Part shown: positions 43,060 to 52,690 of the stretch, in pieces
How the letters are laid out: each line of letters begins with the position of its first letter
How positions within the stretch are numbered: position 1 is the stretch's first letter
NCBI RefSeq assembly: GCF_004005485.1
Contig: NZ_RZUL01000003.1
Span: 248,001 to 312,000 of the forward strand
DNA: 64,000 nucleotides
Reading direction: 5' to 3'
Source of the DNA: Sphingobium algorifonticola
GTDB lineage: Bacteria; Pseudomonadota; Alphaproteobacteria; Sphingomonadales; Sphingomonadaceae
Position numbers and translations under genes: made by a program
Notes under the pieces: model-generated
Databases searched by the model: none
What the model saw: only the letters and a program-made list of their open reading frames with translations
What the model was told of the DNA's origin: nothing

Positions 43060-44259
43060 TCAGGCCACGGCCGCCAACGGATCGAGAGGTGCCGCCGATG
43101 GTGCGCCGATCGCGCTGTTCCAGACCGTCACCCGGTTGCGCCCCCTCTGCTTGGACATGTACAGCGCATGGTCCGCCCGATGGATGAGATCATCGAGCCC
43201 CCTGTCGCCCGATTGCAGCGCCGTGACGCCGAAACTGGCGCTGATGCTGCCCGTCAGCATCCGGTCTATCGCCAGTTGCTCCAGCCCCGCGCGTACCCGT
43301 TCCATCACGTCAGCCGCGTCATGTTCGCTCGCATCGACCAGCAGCACGCAAAACTCGTCGCCGCCTAGCCTCGCTGCAATATCTTCCTTACGGATGGCGC
43401 CAAGAAGGACGCGTGAAAAGGCACGCAGCGCTGCGTCGCCGGTCATATGACCGTGGCTGTCGTTTACGGCCTTGAACCGATCCATGTCGCAGATCACCGC
43501 CGCAAGACGCCGGTCCTGTCGCAGGGCATGCGCAACCGCGCGCGCGCCCGCTTCCTCCATGCCGCGGCGGTTGAGAAGCCCGGTAAGCTGGTCGAAACTC
43601 ACCAGCATGCGCAATTGCGCCGACAGGTCCCCGGCAATCAGAACGATCGCGGTAACGCCCGCAGCGAGATAGACGGCGGGCAGACCGATGGCGAGCACCG
43701 CGCGATATACGGCAAGACCGCTCTCGCCCGTTCCGTCACGCAATGTAGAACCGACGCCGACCAGCACGATCTGAAACAAGGCGAACAGGACAAGTACCCA
43801 GAAATAGGCTCGCTCCGGCGCCTTGAACGCGCGACCGCGGGGCCAGATGGCGGCGGCGGCGGCGGCGATCATCACCGCAGTATAGCCGCTTGCGATCGTG
43901 CCCTGCATCGCGCGCGTGCCGATCGGGCTATAGGCGATCGCGCAACCGATCATCGCGATGCCCCCGCCCAGCATGAACTGCCCCCAGCGTATGGGCTGTC
44001 GCGCCCGCTGCCGCGCGCCGATCGGGACAAGCGAACTGCTCACGATGATGCAGGCGGCGGCCAGAAACATCATCGGGGGGCTTTTCAGCGTCACGCCCAA
44101 TGTGTTGAACACCCATTGCAGGACGGAAACGCCATAAGACATCGCCCAGAACAGGACATAGCGTTCCCGCCCGAAATGCTGCCACGCCAGAGTCATGGTC
44201 AGGCACATGATGGTGCTGGTAAAAAACAGCAGGGACAGGATGACTATCGTCGCGCTCAC
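43060..44259 (-). CDS. Membrane diguanylate cyclase (GGDEF)
   Basis: Makes cyclic di-GMP, the signal for biofilm and surface life. The 399-residue protein has about six or seven N-terminal membrane segments (residues 1-215) as a sensor, then a GGDEF domain: DQLTGLLNRRG, CDMDRFKAVNDSHGH and the intact active site LGGDEF. An RKED motif five residues before GGDEF is the RxxD inhibitory I-site, so product feedback is expected. It converges on amn with only 9 bases between the stops. The signal sensed is unknown. Confidence 0.93.
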   Translation of the reverse strand: MSATIVILSLLFFTSTIMCLTMTLAWQHFGRERYVLFWAMSYGVSVLQWVFNTLGVTLKSPPMMFLAAACIIVSSSLVPIGARQRARQPIRWGQFMLGGGIAMIGCAIAYSPIGTRAMQGTIASGYTAVMIAAAAAAIWPRGRAFKAPERAYFWVLVLFALFQIVLVGVGSTLRDGTGESGLAVYRAVLAIGLPAVYLAAGVTAIVLIAGDLSAQLRMLVSFDQLTGLLNRRGMEEAGARAVAHALRQDRRLAAVICDMDRFKAVNDSHGHMTGDAALRAFSRVLLGAIRKEDIAARLGGDEFCVLLVDASEHDAADVMERVRAGLEQLAIDRMLTGSISASFGVTALQSGDRGLDDLIHRADHALYMSKQRGRNRVTVWNSAIGAPSAAPLDPLAAVA

Positions 44260-44498
44260 CGTGGGCCACTCACTCCTTTCGTCGCGTCACGCTCTCGCAA
44301 TGGAGGCCAACATCCTTATGCCCGCACCATCATAGCCAATAGTGATGGCGGAACGGTAAACGCACGAAATCGTTCAGGCACGTCCATAGTCTCCCCCGAG
44401 GCCTCGACAAGACTGTCCAGCCGACATCGCCCGGTCAAGCGGTCATGACGTCGCGTTTCGACGATGGCCGGATTATCTGCCGGACCGTTGCACAGATG

Positions 44499-45389
44499 TC
44501 ACCACAGCACGCCCTTCACTTCGCCCAGCGGCGCCGGAGCGGCGTCTCCGATGGACTGAAGCAGGTCAATCTCGATCGTGCGGCACATGGCACTCATCGG
44601 CACATCATGGACGTCGTTCGCGAACGGGTCGACGAGATCGTCACCGATCTGGAGAATCGCCAGAAACATCAGGCCGGCAATCGTCGAGCCGACAGGCGTG
44701 GCCATGCCCAGCGTCTCGACCAGGCCGATGGGCAACAGGACACAGAAGATCCTCGTGAACAGCGCCGGGAAAAAGCGGTACTGCATGGGCAGCGGTGTGT
44801 TTTTGAGCCGTTCCATGCCGCCTTGGGCGTTGGCGATGTCGATCAGCACGGCCTCGATCCGGGATTGCTGGATCGTGTCGAGATATCCAATGCGCTGCGC
44901 GGCGGCGATGCGGCGGCCCGTGCCGTCCAGAACGGCATTGGGGCGGTTCGTGCGTTCCTCGACTTCCGCCATTGCGCTCGCATCCAGATATTGCGCGAGT
45001 TCGGGGCACTGCTGCTGACGCCGCAGGGCACAGCGCAGCGCGTGGACATAGGCGATCTGCCGCTGGACGAGGGTGCGCTTCAGCGGCACGACCCCGTCGC
45101 GCCGGTCATCCATAAAGGCGGTGATGGCACGGGAGAAGGAACGCGACGCATTGATCATGGCGCCCCAAAGGATGCGCCCTTCCCACCACCGCTGATAGGC
45201 AGACGTGGCACGGAACCCTAGGAACAGCGCCAGCGCGGAGCCGAAGATGGTGAGTGGCAACGCCGGTGCCTTGAACGGAAGCACGAAATAGACGACGGTC
45301 ACCAGCACATCCCAGACAAACAGGACCGTCAGCGGCTTCCACACTTCCCGGACGATACGTGTCACCCGCGGCGTATCGGGTATGATCAT
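44499..45389 (-). CDS. Bestrophin-like anion channel family protein (UPF0187)
   Basis: A 296-residue membrane protein of the bacterial bestrophin (YneE) family. Hydrophobic segments lie at about 22-60 and in the C-terminal half. Conserved-looking stretches include LFLGFRATSAYQRWWEGRILWG, AYVHALRCALRRQ and TPLPMQYRFFPALFTRIFCVLLPIGLVE. Homologues form pentameric ion channels. The 239 bases between this gene and the diguanylate cyclase start show no further gene or clear signal. Confidence 0.9.
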   Translation of the reverse strand: MIIPDTPRVTRIVREVWKPLTVLFVWDVLVTVVYFVLPFKAPALPLTIFGSALALFLGFRATSAYQRWWEGRILWGAMINASRSFSRAITAFMDDRRDGVVPLKRTLVQRQIAYVHALRCALRRQQQCPELAQYLDASAMAEVEERTNRPNAVLDGTGRRIAAAQRIGYLDTIQQSRIEAVLIDIANAQGGMERLKNTPLPMQYRFFPALFTRIFCVLLPIGLVETLGMATPVGSTIAGLMFLAILQIGDDLVDPFANDVHDVPMSAMCRTIEIDLLQSIGDAAPAPLGEVKGVLW

Positions 45390-45470
45390 GATGCAACGTT
45401 CCCCACAAGCAAATATCGGGGGTCAGAACACGGGCATCGGCAATTGGTTGCGGTGCATCAATACTCTGGG

Positions 45471-46244
45471 TCAACCGGCGAGGAATGCCGCCATCGCCTC
45501 GCCCAGTTCGCGATGGGTAACGCTGCCCATATGCGTACCGGGCACTTCGGCGAGGCGGGCATCGGGCAGCAACGCCGCCAGCGCCTCGGGCGATCCATTA
45601 TCGCGATCCTCGGCGCCGCACACCACAAGCACCGGCAGATGGACAGCCTTCAGCGCATCGACATCGACATCGCCGAAACTGTTGAGCAGCAGTGTGGCGG
45701 CCACGGGGTCCACTTTCATGGATTTCATGAATTGCAGTGACAGCCATCGGGGATCGCCATGCCGGATCGTTTCGCGATCGGCAATAACCGAAAGGAAAAA
45801 GTCGCGCCGCCTGCCCCAGCCCGAAAGGCCTTCCAGCCCCATTCCAGCCAGAACCGCGCGGCGGGGCCGCAGGCCTTGTGCCAGCAGCAAGGCGCAGGTC
45901 CGCGCGCCAAGGGAAAATCCGCCGAGATCAAAGTCCGTCAGGCCATAATGCGCAATTATCGCCTCGACATCGCGCGCAAGCACGTCGGGTGGATAGGCAG
46001 AGGCATCATGCGGCGCGGCGCTGTCGCCATGGACGCGGAAATCGGGCATCAGCACGCGAAAGCCCCGGGCCGCGATGGCCGCCGCCGTGCCGAACTTGAT
46101 CCAGTTGACATAGGCGCTGGAAAACAGGCCGTGGAGCAGCAGAACCGGACGCCCCTCCCCCATTTCGTGCACGGCCAGCATCGTTTCGCCGAACCCGCGG
46201 ACCTGTGTTATTATCATGCCTTCGACAGCCTGTGTCACAGCCAT
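45471..46244 (-). CDS. Alpha/beta hydrolase
   Basis: A 257-residue hydrolase. LLLHGLFSSAYVNW provides the oxyanion loop, LGGFSLGARTCALLLAQG contains the nucleophile elbow Gly-Phe-Ser-Leu-Gly, the acid is near VVCGAEDRDNGSPEAL, and the catalytic His is in VPGTHMGSVTH. The start at 46244 has a GGGAAA site; a shorter version from an ATG at 46217 is possible. It is divergent from the marR-emrAB operon, with a shared AT-rich 156-base control region. Substrate unknown. Confidence 0.87.
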   Translation of the reverse strand: MAVTQAVEGMIITQVRGFGETMLAVHEMGEGRPVLLLHGLFSSAYVNWIKFGTAAAIAARGFRVLMPDFRVHGDSAAPHDASAYPPDVLARDVEAIIAHYGLTDFDLGGFSLGARTCALLLAQGLRPRRAVLAGMGLEGLSGWGRRRDFFLSVIADRETIRHGDPRWLSLQFMKSMKVDPVAATLLLNSFGDVDVDALKAVHLPVLVVCGAEDRDNGSPEALAALLPDARLAEVPGTHMGSVTHRELGEAMAAFLAG

Positions 46245-46400
46245 TTTCCCATTCTGCGGCAAGCGTAGTGGGACGGCGGATACGCACCGCGCCGCCCGCT
46301 GTCGAGGACGAACAGGGCGCATGCCAGACCATTTGCGCAAATATCAACAGGCAGGACAAAGGCTCTGGAAATTATAACTATGCTTATTATATGAATCCTT

Positions 46401-46883
46401 ATGACAGACCATCTCGGATTCTACTTGAGCGACATCGCCCGCCTCATGCGCAAGCATTTCGACGAAGCGGCGCGCGATATGGGCGTGACCGGCGCGCAAT
46501 GGCGGGTGTTGTTCACCCTGGTGCGAATGCCCGGCATCAATCAGGGGCAGATCGCCGAGCGGCTGGAAGTCGAGCCGATCACGACATGCCGCATGATCGA
46601 CCGGCTCGAGCAGGCGGGCCTCGTCGAACGACGGCGCGATCCGGCCGACCGGCGGGTCTGGCAAATCCATCTGACTGCCGCCGCCCAGCCCTTGCTGGCC
46701 GAACTCGAAGCCATTGCTGACAGGATGACGGCGCACAGCCTGCGCGGATTTTCGCCAGTCGAAACAACGCAGCTTCGCGACATGCTCGATCGCCTCCGTA
46801 CCAATCTTCTTGAGGATCTGGATCAGGATGCGCGCGCGATTGGCGATGCGGCATCCCATGGGAAGGAAGTGCATCATGGCTGA
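46401..46883 (+). CDS. MarR-family transcriptional regulator
   Basis: A 160-residue winged-helix repressor. The DNA-binding region is GQIAERLEVEPITTCRMIDRLEQAGLVERRRDPADRRVWQIHLT, containing the DRR wing of MarR proteins. It is first in an operon with an EmrA-like and an EmrB-like efflux pair and overlaps the former by 8 bases. It most likely represses its own operon until a drug or phenolic ligand binds. No Shine-Dalgarno precedes the ATG, and a TATTAT-like -10 lies just upstream (46384-46389), so the transcript leader is very short or absent. Confidence 0.92.
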   Translation: MTDHLGFYLSDIARLMRKHFDEAARDMGVTGAQWRVLFTLVRMPGINQGQIAERLEVEPITTCRMIDRLEQAGLVERRRDPADRRVWQIHLTAAAQPLLAELEAIADRMTAHSLRGFSPVETTQLRDMLDRLRTNLLEDLDQDARAIGDAASHGKEVHHG

Positions 46884-47982
46884 AGCCGACCGCCCGATAC
46901 GCGCGCAGACAGCGGGCACTGCGCCGTCCGCAACCGTTGCCCGAGACGATGGGCCGCCGAACGGCACGATTAAGACTCCCCCCCGTGGGCGTAGGCTCGC
47001 CCTGCTGCTGTCCGTGCCTCTGGCGATACTGGCCGTCGGCGGATATTTCTATGCGGTCAGCGGGCAATCCGTGTCGACGGACAATGCCTATGTGAAACAG
47101 GATGTCGTCTCGGTCAGCAGTGATGTCGGCGGCCGCATCGTCGCCGTGCATGTCCGCGAGAACCAGCAGGTGCAGGCCGGTGACATATTGTTTCAGGTCG
47201 ATCCCGAACCCTATAAAGTGGCGCTGGCGCAGGCGGATGCCGCGATTGCGGCCGCGCAGGTCAAGGTGACTGAATTGCGCACCGACTACAGCACCAGCGG
47301 TGTCAGTGTGACCGGGGCGCAAAGCGACGTGACGTTCACGCAGGCTGAGTTGCAACGACAGCAGGAACTGATGGCGCGTGGCTTTACGACCAAGGCTCGT
47401 CTGCAAGCGGCGCAAAATGCTTATCAAAATGCCGTGCTGCGCGTACAATTGGCCCAAGTCGATGCCCAGAAGGCGAAAGCGGCGCTCTCCACCGGTGCGC
47501 AGGTGCCCGGCGAGAACCCCGACATCGCGGCCGCACGGGCGCAGCGTGCCAAGGCATTGCTGGACCTTCAGCGGACGACGGTACGCGCGCCCGTTTCCGG
47601 CCGGATCAGCCAGTCGGAAAGGCTTCAGGTCGGGCAGATGATGATGACCGGTCTACCCGCCGTCAGCATCGTGGCCAGCAACCGGAGCTGGATAGAGGCG
47701 AACTTCAAGGAAACTGATCTCGACCATATGTATCCCGGACAGGCCGCGACCGTGAGGCTGGACGCTTATCCGGACCTCGAACTGCGGGGGCATGTGGACA
47801 GCATTGGCGCTGGTACCGGTTCGGAGTTTGCCGTCCTTCCGGCGCAGAATGCCAATGGCAACTGGGTGAAGGTGACGCAGCGTGTACCGGTCCGCATCGC
47901 AATCGACGGGACGGCGCAGCGCCCGCTGATCGCGGGACAGTCTGCCCGGATCGTCGTGGATATCCGCAAGGCGAGCCAGTAA
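46876..47982 (+). CDS. EmrA/HlyD-family membrane fusion protein of a drug efflux pump
   Basis: Periplasmic adaptor that links the inner-membrane transporter to an outer-membrane channel. The 368-residue product has a cytoplasmic N-terminus and one membrane anchor (residues about 42-62). A biotinyl-lipoyl half-motif follows (VSSDVGGRIVAVHVRENQQVQAGDILFQVD), then a coiled coil and the second lipoyl half and barrel (TTVRAPVSGRISQSERLQVGQ, WIEANFKETDL). These match EmrA. The ATG overlaps the marR stop. No outer-membrane TolC-type gene is in the operon. Confidence 0.93.
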   Translation: MAEADRPIRAQTAGTAPSATVARDDGPPNGTIKTPPRGRRLALLLSVPLAILAVGGYFYAVSGQSVSTDNAYVKQDVVSVSSDVGGRIVAVHVRENQQVQAGDILFQVDPEPYKVALAQADAAIAAAQVKVTELRTDYSTSGVSVTGAQSDVTFTQAELQRQQELMARGFTTKARLQAAQNAYQNAVLRVQLAQVDAQKAKAALSTGAQVPGENPDIAAARAQRAKALLDLQRTTVRAPVSGRISQSERLQVGQMMMTGLPAVSIVASNRSWIEANFKETDLDHMYPGQAATVRLDAYPDLELRGHVDSIGAGTGSEFAVLPAQNANGNWVKVTQRVPVRIAIDGTAQRPLIAGQSARIVVDIRKASQ

Positions 47983-47988
47983 GTCGTC

Positions 47989-49530
47989 ATGGCATCGCCT
48001 GCGGCCGACCTACCCAATGTGACCGTTCGTCACAAATGGCTGCTGACCTTTTCGGTCATGGCAGCGATGCTGATGCAGGTATTGGATACGACGATCGCCA
48101 ACGTCGCCCTGCCACACATGCAGGCGTCGCTCGGCGCAACGCAGGACAGCATAAGCTGGGTTCTGACAAGCTATATTCTCGCGTCGGCAGTGGCGATTCC
48201 GCTCACCGGATGGCTGTCCGAACGATTTGGCGCGCGCATGTTGTTCATCGGGTCCGTCGCGTTGTTCGTGGTGGCATCGATATTGTGCGGCATCGCCACC
48301 AGCCTGCCGGAAATGGTCGCCTTCCGGCTGCTTCAGGGGGTTGGCGGCGCGTTCCTCGGGCCGCTGGCGCAGACAGTCATGCTCGACATCAACCGGCCGT
48401 CGGATCATCCCAAGGCGATGTCGATCTATGGCATGGGGGTGATGATCGGGCCGATCCTGGGGCCCATATTGGGTGGCTGGCTGACGGAAAATTATGACTG
48501 GCGCTGGGTGTTCCTCGTCAACATCCCGATCGGCATCGCCTGTTTTGCCGGGCTTTGGCTGCTGCTGCCACGACAGGCGACTCGCAGGCGCAGCTTCGAT
48601 CTGGCGGGCTGGAGCATGATTGCGCTCGGCCTTTCCGCCCTGCAACTCATGCTCGACCGCGGGCCGCATGTCGACTGGTTCGGATCGACCGAAATCTGGG
48701 TCGAGGCGGGCCTGGCAGTCACGGGCCTCTGGATGTTCGGTGTCCACATGATGACCGCGCGCAGGCCGCTGTTCCCGGCAGGCATGATGCAGGACAGGAA
48801 CCTGGTGACCGGCACGCTGTTCATGTTCGTCATGGGGCTAGTGATGATGGCCGCGATGGCGCTGCTGCCGCCGATGCTGCAAAATCTGTTCGGCTATCCG
48901 GTGCTCGATACAGGAGTGCTCCTGTCGGCGCGCGGCGTGGGTGTGCTGATCGCCATGGGCATAGCCGGGCGGATCACCACGCTGGTCGATCCCAGACTGC
49001 TCGTCGGTCTGGGCTTTGCCATCATGGCGGGTTCGCTCTGGATGATGACCGGCTGGTCTCTGGAGATGGACTGGCGCCCCATCGTGTTCACCGGCTTCAT
49101 TCAGGGCCTTGGCCTCGGTCTGCTGTTTGTGCCGCTGAATGTTTTGAGCTTCGCGACCCTGCCCGGCCAATATCGAACAGATGCCGCCAGTCTGCTGAAC
49201 CTCTCCCGCAATCTCGGCTCGTCGGTCGGCATTGCGATCGTCACCGCGCTGCTCGCACGCAACCTGCAAGTCAGCCATGCCGATATTGCCGCGACCGTGA
49301 CGCCCTATAATCTGCCAGTCGATCCGGGCATGGCCAGCGCCTTGGGCGCACCGGGCGATATGGCGATGACGGCGCTGGACGCCATGGTAAACCGGCAGGC
49401 GGCAATGATCGCCTATCTCGACGATTTCCACATGATGATGTTCGTGGCGCTGGCCGCGATCCCGCTGCTTCTGCTGCTCCGCAAGCCCGCGCGGAAGGCA
49501 GACGACCTTCTGCACATGGCTATGGAATAA
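47989..49530 (+). CDS. EmrB/QacA-type MFS drug exporter (DHA2, 14 TMS)
   Basis: Proton-driven multidrug efflux transporter. The 513-residue product has a DHA2 pattern of about 14 membrane segments. Motif-like stretches include MQVLDTTIANVALPHMQASLGAT (motif D1), LSERFGARMLF (motif A) and GMGVMIGPILGPILGGWL (motif C, typical of drug/proton antiporters). It starts 6 bases after emrA and should work with it. It ends 3 bases before the convergent asd stop. Confidence 0.94.
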   Translation: MASPAADLPNVTVRHKWLLTFSVMAAMLMQVLDTTIANVALPHMQASLGATQDSISWVLTSYILASAVAIPLTGWLSERFGARMLFIGSVALFVVASILCGIATSLPEMVAFRLLQGVGGAFLGPLAQTVMLDINRPSDHPKAMSIYGMGVMIGPILGPILGGWLTENYDWRWVFLVNIPIGIACFAGLWLLLPRQATRRRSFDLAGWSMIALGLSALQLMLDRGPHVDWFGSTEIWVEAGLAVTGLWMFGVHMMTARRPLFPAGMMQDRNLVTGTLFMFVMGLVMMAAMALLPPMLQNLFGYPVLDTGVLLSARGVGVLIAMGIAGRITTLVDPRLLVGLGFAIMAGSLWMMTGWSLEMDWRPIVFTGFIQGLGLGLLFVPLNVLSFATLPGQYRTDAASLLNLSRNLGSSVGIAIVTALLARNLQVSHADIAATVTPYNLPVDPGMASALGAPGDMAMTALDAMVNRQAAMIAYLDDFHMMMFVALAAIPLLLLLRKPARKADDLLHMAME

Positions 49531-49533
49531 CGA

Positions 49534-50559
49534 TCACCCTTTCTTGAGGTGACGGCGGCCGAGCAGTTCGGCGATCTGTACGGCGTTGAGCGCGGCCCCT
49601 TTGCGCAGATTGTCCGAGACGCACCACAACACCAGGCCGTTTTCGACGGTCGGATCTTCGCGGACGCGGCTGACGAACGTCGCATAATCGCCCACGCATT
49701 CGACCGGCGTCACATATCCGCCGTTCTCGCGCTTGTCGACCAGCATCACGCCGGGTGCTTCGCGCAGGATCGCCTGCGCCTTGCTCGCCGAAATCTCGTC
49801 CTCGAACTCGATGTTGATCGCTTCGCTGTGGCCGACAAAGACCGGCACACGGACGCAGGTGGCGACGACCTTGATCTTCGGATCGAGGATCTTCTTGGTC
49901 TCGACAACCATTTTCCACTCTTCCTTGGTGAAGCCGTCATCCAGGAAGCTGTCGATATGCGGAATCACATTGAAGGCGATCTGCTTGGTGAACTTTTTGG
50001 GTTCGGCTGGATCCCCCACGAAGATGTTGCGCGACTGCTCGAACAGTTCGTCCATGCCTTCCTTGCCTGCGCCGGATACCGACTGATAGGTCGATACGAC
50101 GACGCGGGTGATCGTCGCTGCATCATGCAGGGGCTTGAGCGCCACGACCATCTGCGCGGTCGAGCAATTCGGATTGGCGATGATGTTCTTTTTAGCATAG
50201 CCGTCGATCGCGTCCGGGTTCACTTCGGGCACGATCAGCGGCACATCCGGGTCCATGCGATAGAGCGACGAATTGTCGATTACCACACAGCCTGCAGCAG
50301 CCGCCTTTGGCGCATAGATTTTCGTCGGTTCGGACCCGGCGGAAAACAGCGCGATATCCCATCCGGCAAAGTCGAAATGCTCGACATTCTTCACCTTCAG
50401 CATCCGGCCGGTGTCGCCATATTCGATCGTGGTGCCGGTCGAGCGTGACGAGGCGAGAACCGCGATCTCGTCAGCCGGAAACTCGCGCTCGGCAAGAATG
50501 TTCAGCATTTCGCGGCCCACATTCCCGGTGGCTCCGACGACGACGACCCGATAACCCAT
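49534..50559 (-). CDS. asd: Aspartate-semialdehyde dehydrogenase
   Basis: Reduces aspartyl-phosphate to aspartate semialdehyde on the path to lysine, diaminopimelate, methionine and threonine. The 341 residues begin MGYRVVVVGATGNVGREM, an NADP-binding Rossmann motif. The active-site Cys132 is in NPNCSTAQM, and HSEAINIEFE contains the substrate-binding region. The start at 50559 has GGAG 7-8 bases upstream; an in-frame GTG at 50571 is an alternative. Confidence 0.96.
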   Translation of the reverse strand: MGYRVVVVGATGNVGREMLNILAEREFPADEIAVLASSRSTGTTIEYGDTGRMLKVKNVEHFDFAGWDIALFSAGSEPTKIYAPKAAAAGCVVIDNSSLYRMDPDVPLIVPEVNPDAIDGYAKKNIIANPNCSTAQMVVALKPLHDAATITRVVVSTYQSVSGAGKEGMDELFEQSRNIFVGDPAEPKKFTKQIAFNVIPHIDSFLDDGFTKEEWKMVVETKKILDPKIKVVATCVRVPVFVGHSEAINIEFEDEISASKAQAILREAPGVMLVDKRENGGYVTPVECVGDYATFVSRVREDPTVENGLVLWCVSDNLRKGAALNAVQIAELLGRRHLKKG

Positions 50560-50682
50560 GACATGCTCCACTCGATTGCCACTGATCTGTGGCGGCTAGG
50601 CGCATAGCGTCCTGCCCCCGTTTGTCCAGTGAAGCTTTGCTTGGCAGCGGCAAAGTTGCGGAAGTTGCGGCGTTCGAAAACC

Positions 50683-50725
50683 CTAGACCGCGTTCGCTTT
50701 TGATGGGATCAAAAGCGCGGTCTAG
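50683..50725. repeat. Dispersed inverted repeat CTAGACCGCG...CGCGGTCTAG
   Basis: CTAGACCGCG at one end and CGCGGTCTAG at the other enclose an inner complementary pair (CGCTTTTGAT/ATCAAAAGCG) and a three-base centre, giving about 20 paired bases. It lies in the 224-base gap between asd and the last gene of the exosortase locus and might end that transcript. No gene was seen in this gap. Confidence 0.7.
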
Positions 50726-50783
50726 TTCTTTGTTCGGCCGTGATTTCCAAGGCGTGAAATGTTCCATTTCACTCGAAATTACT

Positions 50784-52679
50784 TTAAAGCCCGAACAGCC
50801 GGGCAAGCGATTTTTCGAGCATGACCAGTTGCCACAGGAGCCGACCGTGATCGGCAAGGCCCGCGCGATGGTCCGCCGCCGCCCGCGCGATCGCCTTGAG
50901 ATCGAACAGGTCGGTGCGCGCGATGGCCGATCCGCCCGCGACCGCGCTTGCCTGTCCGGCAAGCGGCCCGCGGAACCATTCCGAAATCGGCGTTACAAAG
51001 CCCATTTTCGGCCGGTAGAGAATATCCTGCGGCAGATAGGCTTCCATCGCCTTCTTCATCAGATATTTGCCGCTGTTGCCGCGGATGCGCTGGCCGACGG
51101 GCAGGCGCGCGGCGAACGCCATCAGCCGATGGTCGAGCAACGGCTCCCGTGCCTCCAGCCCCACCGCCATGCTCATCCGGTCCGTCTTTGTCAGGATGTC
51201 GCCTGGCAGCCAGATCGTCATGTCGGCATATTGCGCGCGGTCAAGCGGATCGCGCGCCGGGGCATTCCGCATGGCAGCCACATAGCGATCCTCGGCGCGA
51301 TGCCCGGCAAGCGCGGCGGCCATGCCGGGTGTATAGAGCTTCTGCCGCAGCGCATGCGGCGTCACGCCCACCGACGCGGCATAGGCCTCCGCACCGTCCT
51401 GCGCGAGTTCTAGAAAAGTCGACTTGGCGCGCAGGCCGCGCGGCGCCCAGTCCGCCTTGGGGTACAGGCGACCCAGCGTCCCGAACAGCGGACGGCGCAC
51501 CGCCTCGGGGATCAGCGCCCGCAGCTTCTCGCCCTGATGCTGAAAACGGTGGCGGCGGTATCCGGCAAAGGCTTCGTCCGCGCCATCGCCCGACAAGGCG
51601 ACGGTTACGTTTTCGCGCGCCAGCTCGCAAACCCGATAGGTCGGCAGTGCCGAAGCATCCGCAAAAGGCTCATCGAAATGGTAGGCCAGCGTATCGATCA
51701 GGCCGTAATCGTCCGCCGATACGATGCGCGTGCGATGATCGGTGGCGAAGCGGCGGGCGATGCGGTCGGCATAGGCCGTTTCATCCAGCGCGGCGACGTC
51801 AAAGCCGATCGTGCACGTCTTGACCGCCTGCCCGCTCGCCTCCGCCATCAGCGCCACCACGCTGCTGCTGTCGACGCCGCCGGACAGGAACGCGCCCAAG
51901 GGCACATCGGCGACCATGCGTGAACGGACGGCAGCCCGCATCAGAGAAACCAGTTCTTCTTCAAGTGCTTGCGGGCTATTGCTGCTGCGATCTGCGAAGC
52001 TGATGTTCCAGTATCGCTGCGCCTTGCCCACCGGCTGGCCGCGCACCAGCCGCAGCGTTTCGCCGGCCCCCAGCTTGCGGACGCCCGCGACCAAGCAGGC
52101 ATCGTCTGGCACATAGCCATAGGCCATATAGTCCTCGATCGCCGTTACGTCCGGTTCCCGTCGCAATAGAGGATGCGCCAGCAACCCTTTGAGTTCCGAT
52201 GCGAATATAATACTGCCATCGGAAAGCGGTGCGTAGAGCAGCGGCTTGACGCCCAGCCGGTCGCGAACCAGCCAGAGCGCGTTGGCATGCGCATCATATA
52301 AGGCGAAAGCGAACATGCCATCGAAGCGATGGACGCAATCCTCGCCCCATTGGCGATAGCCATGCAGGATGACTTCGGTATCGCTCCCGGTGCGGAACCG
52401 ATGCCCCTTCGCTTCCAGTTCCCGGCGCACCTCCGCGAAGTTATAAATCTCGCCGTTGAAGGTCACCACCAGGCTTTCGTCGGGCGTTGCCATCGGCTGC
52501 GCACCACCGCCCAGGTCGATTATCGACAGGCGACGATGGCCAAGACCAATGCCAGGGGCCGTCCAAACGCCCGATCCGTCCGGCCCGCGGTGGGCAATGG
52601 CGTCAGTCATCCGCACCACGCGGGCGGGATCGACGGGCTTGGCCGTCTCGATATGAAAAATGCCTGCGATGCCGCACAT
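50784..52679 (-). CDS. XrtA/PEP-CTERM-associated amidotransferase (asparagine synthase-like)
   Basis: A glutamine-dependent amidotransferase of 631 residues, of the type repeatedly found next to exosortase A. The N-terminal nucleophile is Cys2 (MCGIAGIFH), with GPDGSG and FNGEIYNFAEVR completing the glutaminase domain. The synthase domain has the PP-loop FLSGGVDSSSVVAL and LSGDGADEAFAGYRRH. It probably amidates a sugar acid of the exopolysaccharide instead of aspartate; that is inference from context. It is last in the operon, 11 bases after xrtA. Confidence 0.93.
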   Translation of the reverse strand: MCGIAGIFHIETAKPVDPARVVRMTDAIAHRGPDGSGVWTAPGIGLGHRRLSIIDLGGGAQPMATPDESLVVTFNGEIYNFAEVRRELEAKGHRFRTGSDTEVILHGYRQWGEDCVHRFDGMFAFALYDAHANALWLVRDRLGVKPLLYAPLSDGSIIFASELKGLLAHPLLRREPDVTAIEDYMAYGYVPDDACLVAGVRKLGAGETLRLVRGQPVGKAQRYWNISFADRSSNSPQALEEELVSLMRAAVRSRMVADVPLGAFLSGGVDSSSVVALMAEASGQAVKTCTIGFDVAALDETAYADRIARRFATDHRTRIVSADDYGLIDTLAYHFDEPFADASALPTYRVCELARENVTVALSGDGADEAFAGYRRHRFQHQGEKLRALIPEAVRRPLFGTLGRLYPKADWAPRGLRAKSTFLELAQDGAEAYAASVGVTPHALRQKLYTPGMAAALAGHRAEDRYVAAMRNAPARDPLDRAQYADMTIWLPGDILTKTDRMSMAVGLEAREPLLDHRLMAFAARLPVGQRIRGNSGKYLMKKAMEAYLPQDILYRPKMGFVTPISEWFRGPLAGQASAVAGGSAIARTDLFDLKAIARAAADHRAGLADHGRLLWQLVMLEKSLARLFGL

Positions 52680-52690
52680 GGCGAGAGGCT

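Noticed and set aside
44260..44498. Possible small gene between the diguanylate cyclase and bestrophin genes
   Set aside because: Short frames here lack ribosome sites and coding character; nothing could be supported.
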